Source: Planctomycetota bacterium
GTDB lineage: Bacteria; Planctomycetota; Phycisphaerae; Phycisphaerales; SM1A02
Direction of reading: 5' to 3'
Assembly: GCA_022564665.1 (NCBI GenBank)
Contig: JADFKZ010000013.1
Location: 1-32,018 of the forward strand
DNA length: 32,018 bases
A model generated the notes under the pieces. It had not been told where the DNA came from. It saw nothing but the letters and a program-made list of their open reading frames with translations, and made no database searches. Below are positions 8,031 through 15,341 of the stretch, one piece after another (within the stretch, counting starts at the first letter, position 1; every line of letters begins with the position of its first letter). Position numbers and translations under genes: made by a program.

Positions 8031-8064
8031 GAGTTTCTTCTACGAGCGCGTTTTGGACGTAGGG

Positions 8065-8598
8065 ATGGACGCGAAGATGCCCAAGAAAGACACTTCGGCC
8101 ACCGGCGAGAAGGGCCCAGGCCCGGTTTCGGACCCAGTCGGCACCGAGCCCGAGCAGAGCGAGGGCGACGCAACCGCATCCGGCCCCGAGACCTCCCGGG
8201 AGCCGGGGGAGGCCTCGGCCCAGGATGCCGCGGTCGATGCCATCGAGAGCGCCCGGGATGCACTCGAGACGATCAAGACCGAAGCCGAGTCCGGCGGCGT
8301 GCTGTCGCTGCCCGATTTCCCAGGGGGCGAAGGGTCGCCGGCGGAGGCGGCCAGTCTGAGCCTGCTTCGGGATGTCAACCTTCAAGTCAAGGTGGAGCTG
8401 GGTCGGACCCGAATGTACGTCGAGGATGTCTTGCGGCTGAACGAGGACTCCGTCATCGAGCTTGACAAGCTCGCCGGTGACCCCGTGGATATCTACGTCA
8501 ACGACAGGCACGTTGCCCGTGGCGAGGTGCTTGTGGTCAATGACAACTTCTGTGTACGCGTCAGTGAGATTATTGAGCCGATTGGCTTAGACGGATAG
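8065..8598 (+). CDS. fliN: Flagellar motor switch protein FliN
   Basis: C-ring component that sets rotation direction and helps dock export substrates. The 177-residue product has a long acidic, Pro/Gly-rich N-terminal region (about 1-100) and a C-terminal SpoA domain (about 103-175) with VNLQVKVELGRTRM, the LNEDSVIELDKLAGDPVDIY core and NDNFCVRVSEII. This matches FliN closely; typical FliN is shorter because its N-terminal region is brief. Start choices are TTG 8053, ATG 8065 and ATG 8077. None has a good ribosome-binding site, so ATG 8065 is a compromise. No fliM gene precedes it, though fliL-fliM-fliN is the common order. Confidence 0.9.
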   Translation: MDAKMPKKDTSATGEKGPGPVSDPVGTEPEQSEGDATASGPETSREPGEASAQDAAVDAIESARDALETIKTEAESGGVLSLPDFPGGEGSPAEAASLSLLRDVNLQVKVELGRTRMYVEDVLRLNEDSVIELDKLAGDPVDIYVNDRHVARGEVLVVNDNFCVRVSEIIEPIGLDG

Positions 8599-8707
8599 CG
8601 CAAAAAGTTCGCAACGGCGACGGAGCAACCACCGCGTCGACGCGAACACGACCCCCGCCGGGTCGGCCGTCGGAGGATCCGACGGAGTCCCGCCAAGGAT
8701 TGGCGAC

Positions 8708-9520
8708 ATGCTTGATCGGACCGCTCTTCAGCGCGCTGCGACAGCCTTGGTCCTTGCCCTGCCCCTCGCCACGGCGCCGTTGGCGGCAGGCAGCCAGCGG
8801 GCGCCCCTTCATTCCGAAGAAGACTTGAGCACTCCGCCGCCGGCTGCCGCCCGCCAGGTCCATGCGGCGGGCGACTCCCGGATAGAGGATGTGGCATCCG
8901 CAGCGGCGGCTGTTCCGCCCCCCGACCCCCCGGACCTTCCGGAGCAGGAGACCAGAGGGTTGGGACGGCCCCGCAGGCTTCTGGGGGGACCGGGTGTGGC
9001 CGACGAGGATCCCGAAGGTGACCCGTCGCGGTGGCTGGGGGTTCCATTGACCGAGCTTGTGCGGGTGGCGGTGGGCCTCGGGATCGTTCTGGCTTTGCTT
9101 GTGGGGACGCGCGCGGTGGTGCGGCGGTTGATCGACCCGCTCGGTTCGGGGGGCCGGCCTTCCGGGGTCATGTCGGTCCTGGCCCGCTACCCCGTCGCCC
9201 GGGGCCAGCAGCTTCTCCTGTTGCGGGTCGCCGGCCGCATTGTGCTGCTTCATCAAAGCCGCCAGACAATGACACCCCTCAGCGAGGTCACAGATCCTGA
9301 CGAGGTTGCGTCCCTTCAGGCGAGGATCGAGGCAGGGTCGCGAGCTGGAGCGGTGGGTCGATTCCAGGCGCTCTTGGATCGGCTGGGCGGCCAGGACACC
9401 AGCAGGTTGACCGCTCAGCGGCGGGGTGACGCCGGGGAGAGGCACGCCAACGAGATCATCGATCTGACACGCCGGCGACGGTCGATCTGGTCGCTTGGGA
9501 TCAGGAGGGGCGCCTCATGA
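8708..9520 (+). CDS. fliO: FliO-like flagellar export assembly protein
   Basis: A 270-residue membrane protein. FliO assists assembly of the FliP pore. An N-terminal signal-like segment (about 10-28) precedes a Pro/Ala-rich region, then a single membrane helix at about 117-136 within LVRVAVGLGIVLALLVGTRAVV. A cytoplasmic domain follows with VLARYPVARGQQLLLLRVAGRIVLL, which is the FliO pattern of a small beta domain. The C-terminus is basic. Sequence conservation in FliO is low, and the position directly before fliP, with a 4-bp ATGA overlap, supports the call. The gap before it (8599-8707) holds a stem CCGTCGG/CCGACGG near 8670 but no T-run. Confidence 0.82.
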   Translation: MLDRTALQRAATALVLALPLATAPLAAGSQRAPLHSEEDLSTPPPAAARQVHAAGDSRIEDVASAAAAVPPPDPPDLPEQETRGLGRPRRLLGGPGVADEDPEGDPSRWLGVPLTELVRVAVGLGIVLALLVGTRAVVRRLIDPLGSGGRPSGVMSVLARYPVARGQQLLLLRVAGRIVLLHQSRQTMTPLSEVTDPDEVASLQARIEAGSRAGAVGRFQALLDRLGGQDTSRLTAQRRGDAGERHANEIIDLTRRRRSIWSLGIRRGAS

Positions 9521-10563
9521 GACCAGCGCAGGTTGCGTCCAAGCGTAGCGCCCGATCAGCGGCGGCGGATGAATTCGCCGCCGCGCACCAGAGCGAGTGT
9601 CGGCCCGGAGGGCCGTACGGAGCGCTCAAGCAAGGCGCCCGATCAGCGGCGGCGGATGAATTCGCCGCCGCGTACCAGAGCGAGTGTCGGCCCGGAGGGC
9701 CGTACGGAGCGCTCAAAAAAGTACGAGGCCTTGGTGTGGTGGTCGCGGCGGCGAGCCTGCCCTGGGTCATGGTGTCGCCCGCGGCCGCCCAGCCCGCCGA
9801 GCCGAACCCGTTGGAGATCCTCCAAAGCACGGCTGAGTTGATTCCGGGTTTCGAGGGGGGGCTCAGCACCTCGTTGAACATTCTGATTCTTCTGACGGTC
9901 CTGAGCTTGGCACCGGCGCTTCTGGTGCTGGGCACCTGCTTCACCCGCATCGTCATCGTGCTGGGACTCCTGCGGCAGGCGATGGGCACGCAGGGGCTGC
10001 CCCCGAGCCAGGTGATCGTGGGTCTGAGCCTCTTTATCACGTTTGTGGTTATGGCTCCGACGTGGCAGCGGATGTACGACGATGGCATCCGCCCCTACGC
10101 CGCTGGAGACGTGCAGGACTACACCGTGGCGTGGCAGCGGACCAAGCAGCCACTGCGCGACTTCATGTTCGACCAGCTCGAGCAGACGGGCAACTGGTCA
10201 GGCGTGTACATGATGCTGAACTACCGCGGCGTCGACACGTCTGATCCGCAACAGCTTACCCGCGCCGATGTGGACATGCTCACGCTTGTGCCCGCGTTCA
10301 TTCTCAGCGAGCTGAAGGTCGCGTTTCTCATGGGGTTTCGAATCTATCTCCCGTTTCTGGTGATCGACATGGTCATCGCCAGCATGTTGATCTCGATGGG
10401 CATGCTGATGCTGCCGCCGGTGCTGATTTCCCTGCCCTTCAAGCTGCTTCTTTTCGTGCTCGTCGATGGCTGGCAGCTCGTGGTGGGGACGCTGATGACG
10501 AGTGTCGCGCAGCCCCAGGAGGCGATGCAGGCGGCATCGGTGGTTATGGGGGGAGGACCCTAG
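9517..10563 (+). CDS. fliP: Flagellar export gate protein FliP with repeat-encoded N-terminus
   Basis: Main pore subunit of the export gate. The 348-residue frame is about 90-100 longer than usual FliP. Residues 4-67 are encoded by two tandem units of a dispersed palindromic repeat. Then comes the normal signal peptide (hydrophobic 71-86, likely cut after A91 in SPAAAQ) and a standard FliP body: LGTCFTRIVIVLGLLRQAMG, VVMAPTW, FLVIDMVIASMLISMGMLM and the closing VDGWQLVVGTL. The ATG overlaps the fliO stop by 4 bp, the usual coupled arrangement, so the repeat appears to have been inserted after codon 3 of an older gene. GTG codons near 9736 could serve as internal starts restoring a normal signal peptide. 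Confidence 0.95.
   Translation: MRPAQVASKRSARSAAADEFAAAHQSECRPGGPYGALKQGARSAAADEFAAAYQSECRPGGPYGALKKVRGLGVVVAAASLPWVMVSPAAAQPAEPNPLEILQSTAELIPGFEGGLSTSLNILILLTVLSLAPALLVLGTCFTRIVIVLGLLRQAMGTQGLPPSQVIVGLSLFITFVVMAPTWQRMYDDGIRPYAAGDVQDYTVAWQRTKQPLRDFMFDQLEQTGNWSGVYMMLNYRGVDTSDPQQLTRADVDMLTLVPAFILSELKVAFLMGFRIYLPFLVIDMVIASMLISMGMLMLPPVLISLPFKLLLFVLVDGWQLVVGTLMTSVAQPQEAMQAASVVMGGGP
9526..9717 (+). repeat. Two tandem palindromic repeat units inside fliP, in frame
   Basis: Unit 1 starts GCGCAGGTTGCGTCCAAGCG. The core from about 9550 recurs at about 9637 (offset 87 bp) with only one base change over about 80 bp (CAC against TAC). Each unit holds the palindrome GCGGCGGCGGATGAATTCGC and CGGCCCGGAGGGCCG, and ends GGAGCGCTCAA. 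The offset is 29 codons, so the frame is kept. The encoded peptide is SAAADEFAAA, then QSECRPGGPYGALK, twice. Confidence 0.93.
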
Positions 10564-10665
10564 GGCCGGTCGTGCCGGCCGCCCAGGAAGGGCTGTCGGT
10601 TGTCCGTTTTGAGTCTTTGGTTTTGAGCTTTCTACTTCGTCGCCTCTTGCTTCAGGATCCCAACA

Positions 10666-10917
10666 ATGATCCAGGACCCCGTTGACGTCGCACGCCTCGC
10701 CCTCATGCAGGCACTCATCATCGCCCTGCCGATTCTCGGCTCCGGGCTTGTGGTCGGCCTGTTCATCAGCCTCTTCCAGGCGGTGACCCAGATCCAGGAG
10801 CAGACCCTCTCATTTGTGCCCAAGATCGTGGTGATGCTCCTGGTGGCGATGGTGCTCCTGAGCTGGATCTCGGCTCGGATGATCGATTTTGCGGTGGAAA
10901 TGTTCGGTCGGATGTGA
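10666..10917 (+). CDS. fliQ: Flagellar export gate protein FliQ
   Basis: An 83-residue protein of two membrane helices (about 15-38 and 50-72), the normal size and hairpin layout for FliQ, which packs around FliP in the export gate. Diagnostic segments are ALPILGSGLVVGLFISLFQA and the QIQEQTLSFVPKI loop between the helices, near-universal in this family. It begins 102 bp after fliP. That gap contains T-rich, weakly repetitive sequence and no recognised signal. The order fliP-fliQ-fliR-flhB-flhA is the classic one. Confidence 0.96.
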   Translation: MIQDPVDVARLALMQALIIALPILGSGLVVGLFISLFQAVTQIQEQTLSFVPKIVVMLLVAMVLLSWISARMIDFAVEMFGRM

Positions 10918-10964
10918 GGTGGGCTGTCAGCTATCAGCGATCAGCCGGAGCACGGTGATGAGTG

Positions 10965-11777
10965 ATGGGAATGGGCAATAGCCTCTTCCCCTTCCGCATG
11001 TCCCACCTCCCTGCAATGCTCGATCAGATTCCTACGGCGCTGCTGGTCATCTTCCGGATCGGTGGGTTGATGATCTACGGTCCCGTCTTCGGGTCGCGGG
11101 TGATCCCGGTGCGGGTGAAGGTGTTTCTCTCATTCATCATTGGTCTGGCCGTGTTCCGGATCATCGACACCGAGCACCTTCAGCAGGTCCCGCTTGAGCT
11201 GAATCTCTGGTCGCTGGCGCCGATGGTCGCCATGGAGCTTCTGATCGGACTGATCATCGGATTTCTTGGCAGCCTGCCACTTGTGTCGCTGCAGATCGGC
11301 GGACTGATCATGGGGCAGCAGATGGGTCTGGGGTTGGCCCGCTCCTTCAATCCCGTAATAAACGATCAGGCAAACGTGGTCGGGCAGTTGCTTTTTCTGA
11401 TGGCGCTCGCCGGATTCGTCCTGATCGGCGGCCATGAGGCGATGGTCCTCGCTGTCCTGAACAGCTTCCGGCACATTCCACTGGGGACCTTTCGACTTGA
11501 TCCGGAGTTCGCGGCGGTGCTGACGGGGCTGCTCACCGCCAGCCTCGAGGTCGCCCTGCGGGTGGCGGCCCCATTGCTGGCGTTGATCTTTCTGCAGACG
11601 CTGGCCATGGGCTTTGTGGCCAAGACCGTTCCACAGCTCAACATCCTCAGCCTCGGCTTTCCCCTTCGCATTCTCGGCGGGCTGCTCATCGTCACGCTCG
11701 GGCTTGTCGTGATCGACGACGTGGTGATGGAGATGGTTGATGAAGTCTTGCAGTTGATCTTCGAATTGTTCGGCTAG
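10965..11777 (+). CDS. fliR: Flagellar export gate protein FliR
   Basis: A 270-residue integral membrane protein, the third component of the FliPQR export gate. Several hydrophobic helices are visible, with family segments such as RIGGLMIYGPVFGSRVIP, GLIIGFLGSLPLVSLQIGG, the motif GQQMGLGLARSFNPV and the C-terminal LNILSLGFPLRILGGLL. Close start options are GTG 10962, ATG 10965 and ATG 10971. ATG 10965 is taken, with no strong ribosome-binding site deciding. The 5' side (10921-10945) contains the short ATCAGC-type repeat words seen elsewhere in intergenic DNA. flhB follows after 26 bp. Confidence 0.95.
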   Translation: MGMGNSLFPFRMSHLPAMLDQIPTALLVIFRIGGLMIYGPVFGSRVIPVRVKVFLSFIIGLAVFRIIDTEHLQQVPLELNLWSLAPMVAMELLIGLIIGFLGSLPLVSLQIGGLIMGQQMGLGLARSFNPVINDQANVVGQLLFLMALAGFVLIGGHEAMVLAVLNSFRHIPLGTFRLDPEFAAVLTGLLTASLEVALRVAAPLLALIFLQTLAMGFVAKTVPQLNILSLGFPLRILGGLLIVTLGLVVIDDVVMEMVDEVLQLIFELFG

Positions 11778-11803
11778 ACCCGTAACCCCAAAGCTCCCAC
11801 TCC

Positions 11804-12874
11804 ATGGCCGACGATCTCGGTGAACGCACGGAAGAAGCGACGCCCAAGCGTCGCCAGCAGGCCCGTGACGAGGGAAATGTTCCGCGGAGCCAGGATCTGG
11901 CCGCTGCGATCATGCTCATTGCCGCCACGGGTATGCTGGCGGCGACGGCTCTGCCGATGCTGGGCCGCTTCAAGGTCGTCCTGGAGGCGGTCCTGGCGGG
12001 CGACACGCTGGGCAGTCCCCTGGATCCCGCCGCCGCTCCGGTACTGATGGCGTATGTGGTGTCGGCGGGAATCCGGATTGCCGCCCCGATTCTGCTGATC
12101 ACGTTCGTGGCCGCCTTTGTCGCCCAGTTCTGGCAGGTCGGCTGGCTCTTTGCTCCAAAGGTGCTCATGCCGCGGCTGAGCAAGCTGAATCCCGCGAACG
12201 GCTTCAAGCGAATTTTCGGCATCACCGGCCTCGTCAAGGTCTCACTGGATTCGGTCAAGGTGGCGGTGGTGGCGGCGGTGGCGGTGATGACGATCTACCA
12301 GTACTCCAAGGAGATCGTGACCCTGGCGTACCTCGAGCCGATGCAGGCGCTGGCGCGTGCGGCGTGGATGCTCCTGATGCTGGCCGTGAGACTGCTGGCC
12401 ATTCTACTGCTGCTGGGCTTGCTCGATTTCTTCTACCAGCGATGGAAGCACAACCAGGACCTGAAGATGACCAGGCACCAGGTCAAGGATGAGCTGAAGC
12501 AGTCGGAGGGGGATCCGGAGGTGAAGAAGAGGCGTCTGCGAATGCAGCAGCAGATCGCCATGCAGAGGGTTTCGGCCGCGGTACCCAAGGCCGACGTCGT
12601 GGTCTCCAATCCCGAGCACATCTCTATCGCCATCCGATACGACTCAGAGCGGATGAACGCCCCAACGGTGATCGCAAAGGGGGCGGACTACCTGGCCCTG
12701 CGGATCCGCCAGATCGCGCTTCTACGGAGGATCCCGATCGTCGAGCGGCCGCCGCTGGCCAGGGCACTCTACCGGCAGGTGGCGGTCGGCCAGGAGGTTC
12801 CCCCGGACTTCTACAACGCCATGGCCGAGATCCTGGCCTATGTGTACCGCCTCAACGCAAGGAAGGCAGGATGA
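11804..12874 (+). CDS. flhB: Flagellar export switch protein FlhB
   Basis: A 356-residue export component that changes substrate class from rod/hook to filament after self-cleavage. The N-terminus GERTEEATPKRRQQARDEG is typical. Four membrane helices follow (about 33-55, 83-110, 150-168, 185-211), then a cytoplasmic domain. The autocleavage site reads N269-P270-E271-H272. The family norm is NPTH, so the catalytic Asn-Pro pair and His are present while Thr is replaced by Glu. Numbering coincides with the E. coli protein. The stop is at 12874, and flhA follows after a 254-bp repeat-bearing gap. Confidence 0.96.
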   Translation: MADDLGERTEEATPKRRQQARDEGNVPRSQDLAAAIMLIAATGMLAATALPMLGRFKVVLEAVLAGDTLGSPLDPAAAPVLMAYVVSAGIRIAAPILLITFVAAFVAQFWQVGWLFAPKVLMPRLSKLNPANGFKRIFGITGLVKVSLDSVKVAVVAAVAVMTIYQYSKEIVTLAYLEPMQALARAAWMLLMLAVRLLAILLLLGLLDFFYQRWKHNQDLKMTRHQVKDELKQSEGDPEVKKRRLRMQQQIAMQRVSAAVPKADVVVSNPEHISIAIRYDSERMNAPTVIAKGADYLALRIRQIALLRRIPIVERPPLARALYRQVAVGQEVPPDFYNAMAEILAYVYRLNARKAG

Positions 12875-13128
12875 GAAACAAGAACCAGCGAGCCAACGAA
12901 GTGACGAAGCGGAACCGATGTCACGTGGGTCGCCTATTCCGGCAGGATGCCGGGAAGCCTGAGGGGCGGAGCCCCGAAGGCTCAGCTGCGCAGGCCCACA
13001 GCCGCGCCGGGCAGGACGCCAAGCGGCGCAAGGAGCAAGGATGCCAAGCAGCTGACAGAACAAGAGCCCGAGACTCAAGACCCAAAGCCGATAACCGATA
13101 AGCGACAACCAACAACCAATCACCACTC
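12875..13128 (+). other. Intergenic spacer with small palindromes, no gene
   Basis: The gap between flhB and flhA. It contains nested palindromic words (GCCT-GAGGGGCGGAGCCCCGA-AGGC near 12957-12985) and a low-complexity tail of AACCAACAACC and CGATAACCGATAAG words close to the flhA start. Open frames here lack family likeness. No ribosome-binding site is evident right before flhA. Confidence 0.5.
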
Positions 13129-15276
13129 ATGGCCACCCATCCCCCTCTGACTCAGTTGCCCCGAGTCTTCGAGTGGGTGTCACGCTACCGGCACCTCCTG
13201 GTTCCGCTGTCGTTTCTTGGGCTCTTGATCGTGCTGCTGATACCACTGCCGCCGCCGGTGATGGATCTGATGATCTCGGCGAACATAGCACTGGCGGCGG
13301 TTGTGCTGATGACGACGATCTACATGGTCCGGCCCTTGGATTTCAGCGTCTTTCCGTCGCTGCTGCTGGCCACGACGCTCATCCGGTTGGTGCTCAACAT
13401 TGCCTCGACCCGTCTGATCCTCACCGCTGATGCCGACACCCCCGCCGAGGCCACGGCGGTGGCTGGCCACGTCATCGAGGCGTTCGGGCATTTCGTCGCC
13501 GGCGAGTCGATCATCGTGGGGGCGATCATCTTCATCATCCTGGTGGTGGTCCAGTTCGTGGTCATCACCAAGGGGGCCACGCGGATGTCGGAGGTGGCGG
13601 CGCGGTTCACCCTCGACGCGATGCCCGGCAAGCAGATGGCGATCGACGCGGACCTCTCGGCCGGTCTCATCGACGAGGCCGACGCAAGGTCACGCCGCGA
13701 GGAGATCATGCGCGAGGCTGATTTCTACGGGGCGATGGACGGTGCCAGCAAGTTCGTCCGCGGTGACGCCATTGCCGGCATCATCATCACGCTGGTGAAT
13801 ATCGTCGGAGGCTTTGCCATCGGTGCCCTCGAGAAGGGCTGGACCATGGCGGAGTCGATGAACGTGTTCACGCGTCTGACCATTGGCGACGGGCTGGCCA
13901 GCCAGGTGCCCTCGTTCATCATTGCCATCGCGGCGGGGTTGATCGTGGCCCGCACGAGCGACCAGGAGACGATCGGCGAGGAGATCCCCAGGCAGCTGAC
14001 CGCCCAGCCGATTGCGCTGTACCTGATCGGTGGCTTTCTCGCTGTGCTGGCCTTTACGCCGCTGCCGACGGTGCCGCTGCTGGCCACGGGCATATCGCTG
14101 GGGATCCTGGCGTACTCGATGGGGTTCATCGACCGCCACCGGAAGCGGCTGCGAGAGGCCGAGGTCCGGGCGGAGGCGGCCCAGCAGCCCGCCGACGAGT
14201 CGCAGGTGGCGGACCTGCTTCACGTGGATACGCTGGAGATCGAGATCGGCTACGGTCTGGTGGGGCTCGTCGACACCGCGCGCGGCGGCGATCTGCTGGA
14301 GAGGATCGCCATGATCAGACGCCAGCTGGCGGCGGAGATCGGCCTGGTCGTCCCCCCGGTCCGCATCCGGGACAACGTTCAACTGGAAGCGAACACCTAC
14401 CACATCAAGCTCCGGGGGGCGGTGATCGGCCAAGGCAACGTCTATCCCAATTTGCAAATGGCCATGGACTCGGGGCTGGCCACGGGCACGCTGGACGGTA
14501 TTGCCGCCAAGGAGCCGGCCTTCGGGCTCGAAGCCCTGTGGATCGAGCCCCAGCTCAAGCAGCGGGCGGAGACGATGAACTACACCGTCGTCGACGCCGC
14601 CAGCGTTCTGGCCACCCATCTGACGGAGTTAATCAAGCGGCACGCCCACGAGATCCTCAGCCGCGAGGAGGTCAACCACCTCCTCGAACAGCTCAAATCC
14701 AAGTCTCCCAAGCTCGTCGAAGAAACCGTTCCCGGGGTCGTCAAGGCCGTCGAGCTGCAAAAAGTGCTGCAGAACCTCCTGCGGGAGCGGATTCCCATCC
14801 GCGACCTGGAGGCGATCGTGGAGACACTCGGGGAATGGGCCGCCCACACCAAAGATATTGATGTTCTGACCGAGTACGTACGCAACACCTTGCGTCGCAC
14901 GATCTCAAGGCTCTACGCCGAGCAGGATAAGAACGGCAAGTTTCGCCTCTTCTGCGTCACCCTGGATCCTGTGGTGGGTGATCTGATCAACGGCTATATC
15001 GATCGCGGTCCGGGCGGCACCACGATGTCCGTTCCCCCCCAGGTCGCCAACGAGATAGCGGCGGCGGTCGGCAAGACCGCCGAGCCCCTGCTGGCGGCGG
15101 GGCACCAGCTGGTGGTGCTTACCGCCCCCACTGTCCGTGCCGGGCTCAAGCAGATTCTCGCGGGGCACCTTCCCAACGTGGCCGTTTTGTCGTATAACGA
15201 AGTGGTCGAAGATCTGGACGTCGAATCGATGGGCCTGATACAACTGGAGCATTCTGTCGGCGCCGGTGCTGCATAG
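13129..15276 (+). CDS. flhA: Flagellar export gate protein FlhA
   Basis: A 715-residue core export protein that couples proton flow to secretion. The N-terminal half has about eight membrane helices, with the family segments TTLIRLVLNIASTRLIL, TKGATRMSEVAARFTLDAMP and GKQMAIDADLSAGLIDEADA, which forms the conserved cytoplasmic FHIPEP-type loop. The C-terminal cytoplasmic domain (from about 350) carries docking subdomains, with VRIRDN and the closing LSYNEV block. The length is normal. It is followed after 65 bp by flhF, the standard neighbour. Confidence 0.97.
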   Translation: MATHPPLTQLPRVFEWVSRYRHLLVPLSFLGLLIVLLIPLPPPVMDLMISANIALAAVVLMTTIYMVRPLDFSVFPSLLLATTLIRLVLNIASTRLILTADADTPAEATAVAGHVIEAFGHFVAGESIIVGAIIFIILVVVQFVVITKGATRMSEVAARFTLDAMPGKQMAIDADLSAGLIDEADARSRREEIMREADFYGAMDGASKFVRGDAIAGIIITLVNIVGGFAIGALEKGWTMAESMNVFTRLTIGDGLASQVPSFIIAIAAGLIVARTSDQETIGEEIPRQLTAQPIALYLIGGFLAVLAFTPLPTVPLLATGISLGILAYSMGFIDRHRKRLREAEVRAEAAQQPADESQVADLLHVDTLEIEIGYGLVGLVDTARGGDLLERIAMIRRQLAAEIGLVVPPVRIRDNVQLEANTYHIKLRGAVIGQGNVYPNLQMAMDSGLATGTLDGIAAKEPAFGLEALWIEPQLKQRAETMNYTVVDAASVLATHLTELIKRHAHEILSREEVNHLLEQLKSKSPKLVEETVPGVVKAVELQKVLQNLLRERIPIRDLEAIVETLGEWAAHTKDIDVLTEYVRNTLRRTISRLYAEQDKNGKFRLFCVTLDPVVGDLINGYIDRGPGGTTMSVPPQVANEIAAAVGKTAEPLLAAGHQLVVLTAPTVRAGLKQILAGHLPNVAVLSYNEVVEDLDVESMGLIQLEHSVGAGAA

Positions 15277-15341
15277 GACGCGGCACATAGACGCTAGCGC
15301 TCGACGCGACAACGTCGGGTACATGCCAGGGAGGGCACGCA

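Noticed and set aside
8570-9445. 291-codon open frame antisense to fliO
   Set aside because: Shadow of a GC-rich gene: no recognisable domain, whereas the plus strand has FliO features and coupled neighbours.
9736-9738. Internal GTG as the real fliP start
   Set aside because: Possible, but the 4-bp overlap with fliO at 9517 and the uninterrupted frame through both repeat units favour the upstream ATG. Kept as an alternative only.
13087-13094. GCCGATAA, the -10 word of sigma-28 promoters, upstream of flhA
   Set aside because: No TAAA-type -35 box at proper spacing. The word lies in a low-complexity CGATAACCGATAAG stretch like other intergenic filler.
13690-14619. 309-codon open frame antisense to flhA
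   Set aside because: Shadow frame within a clearly conserved gene.
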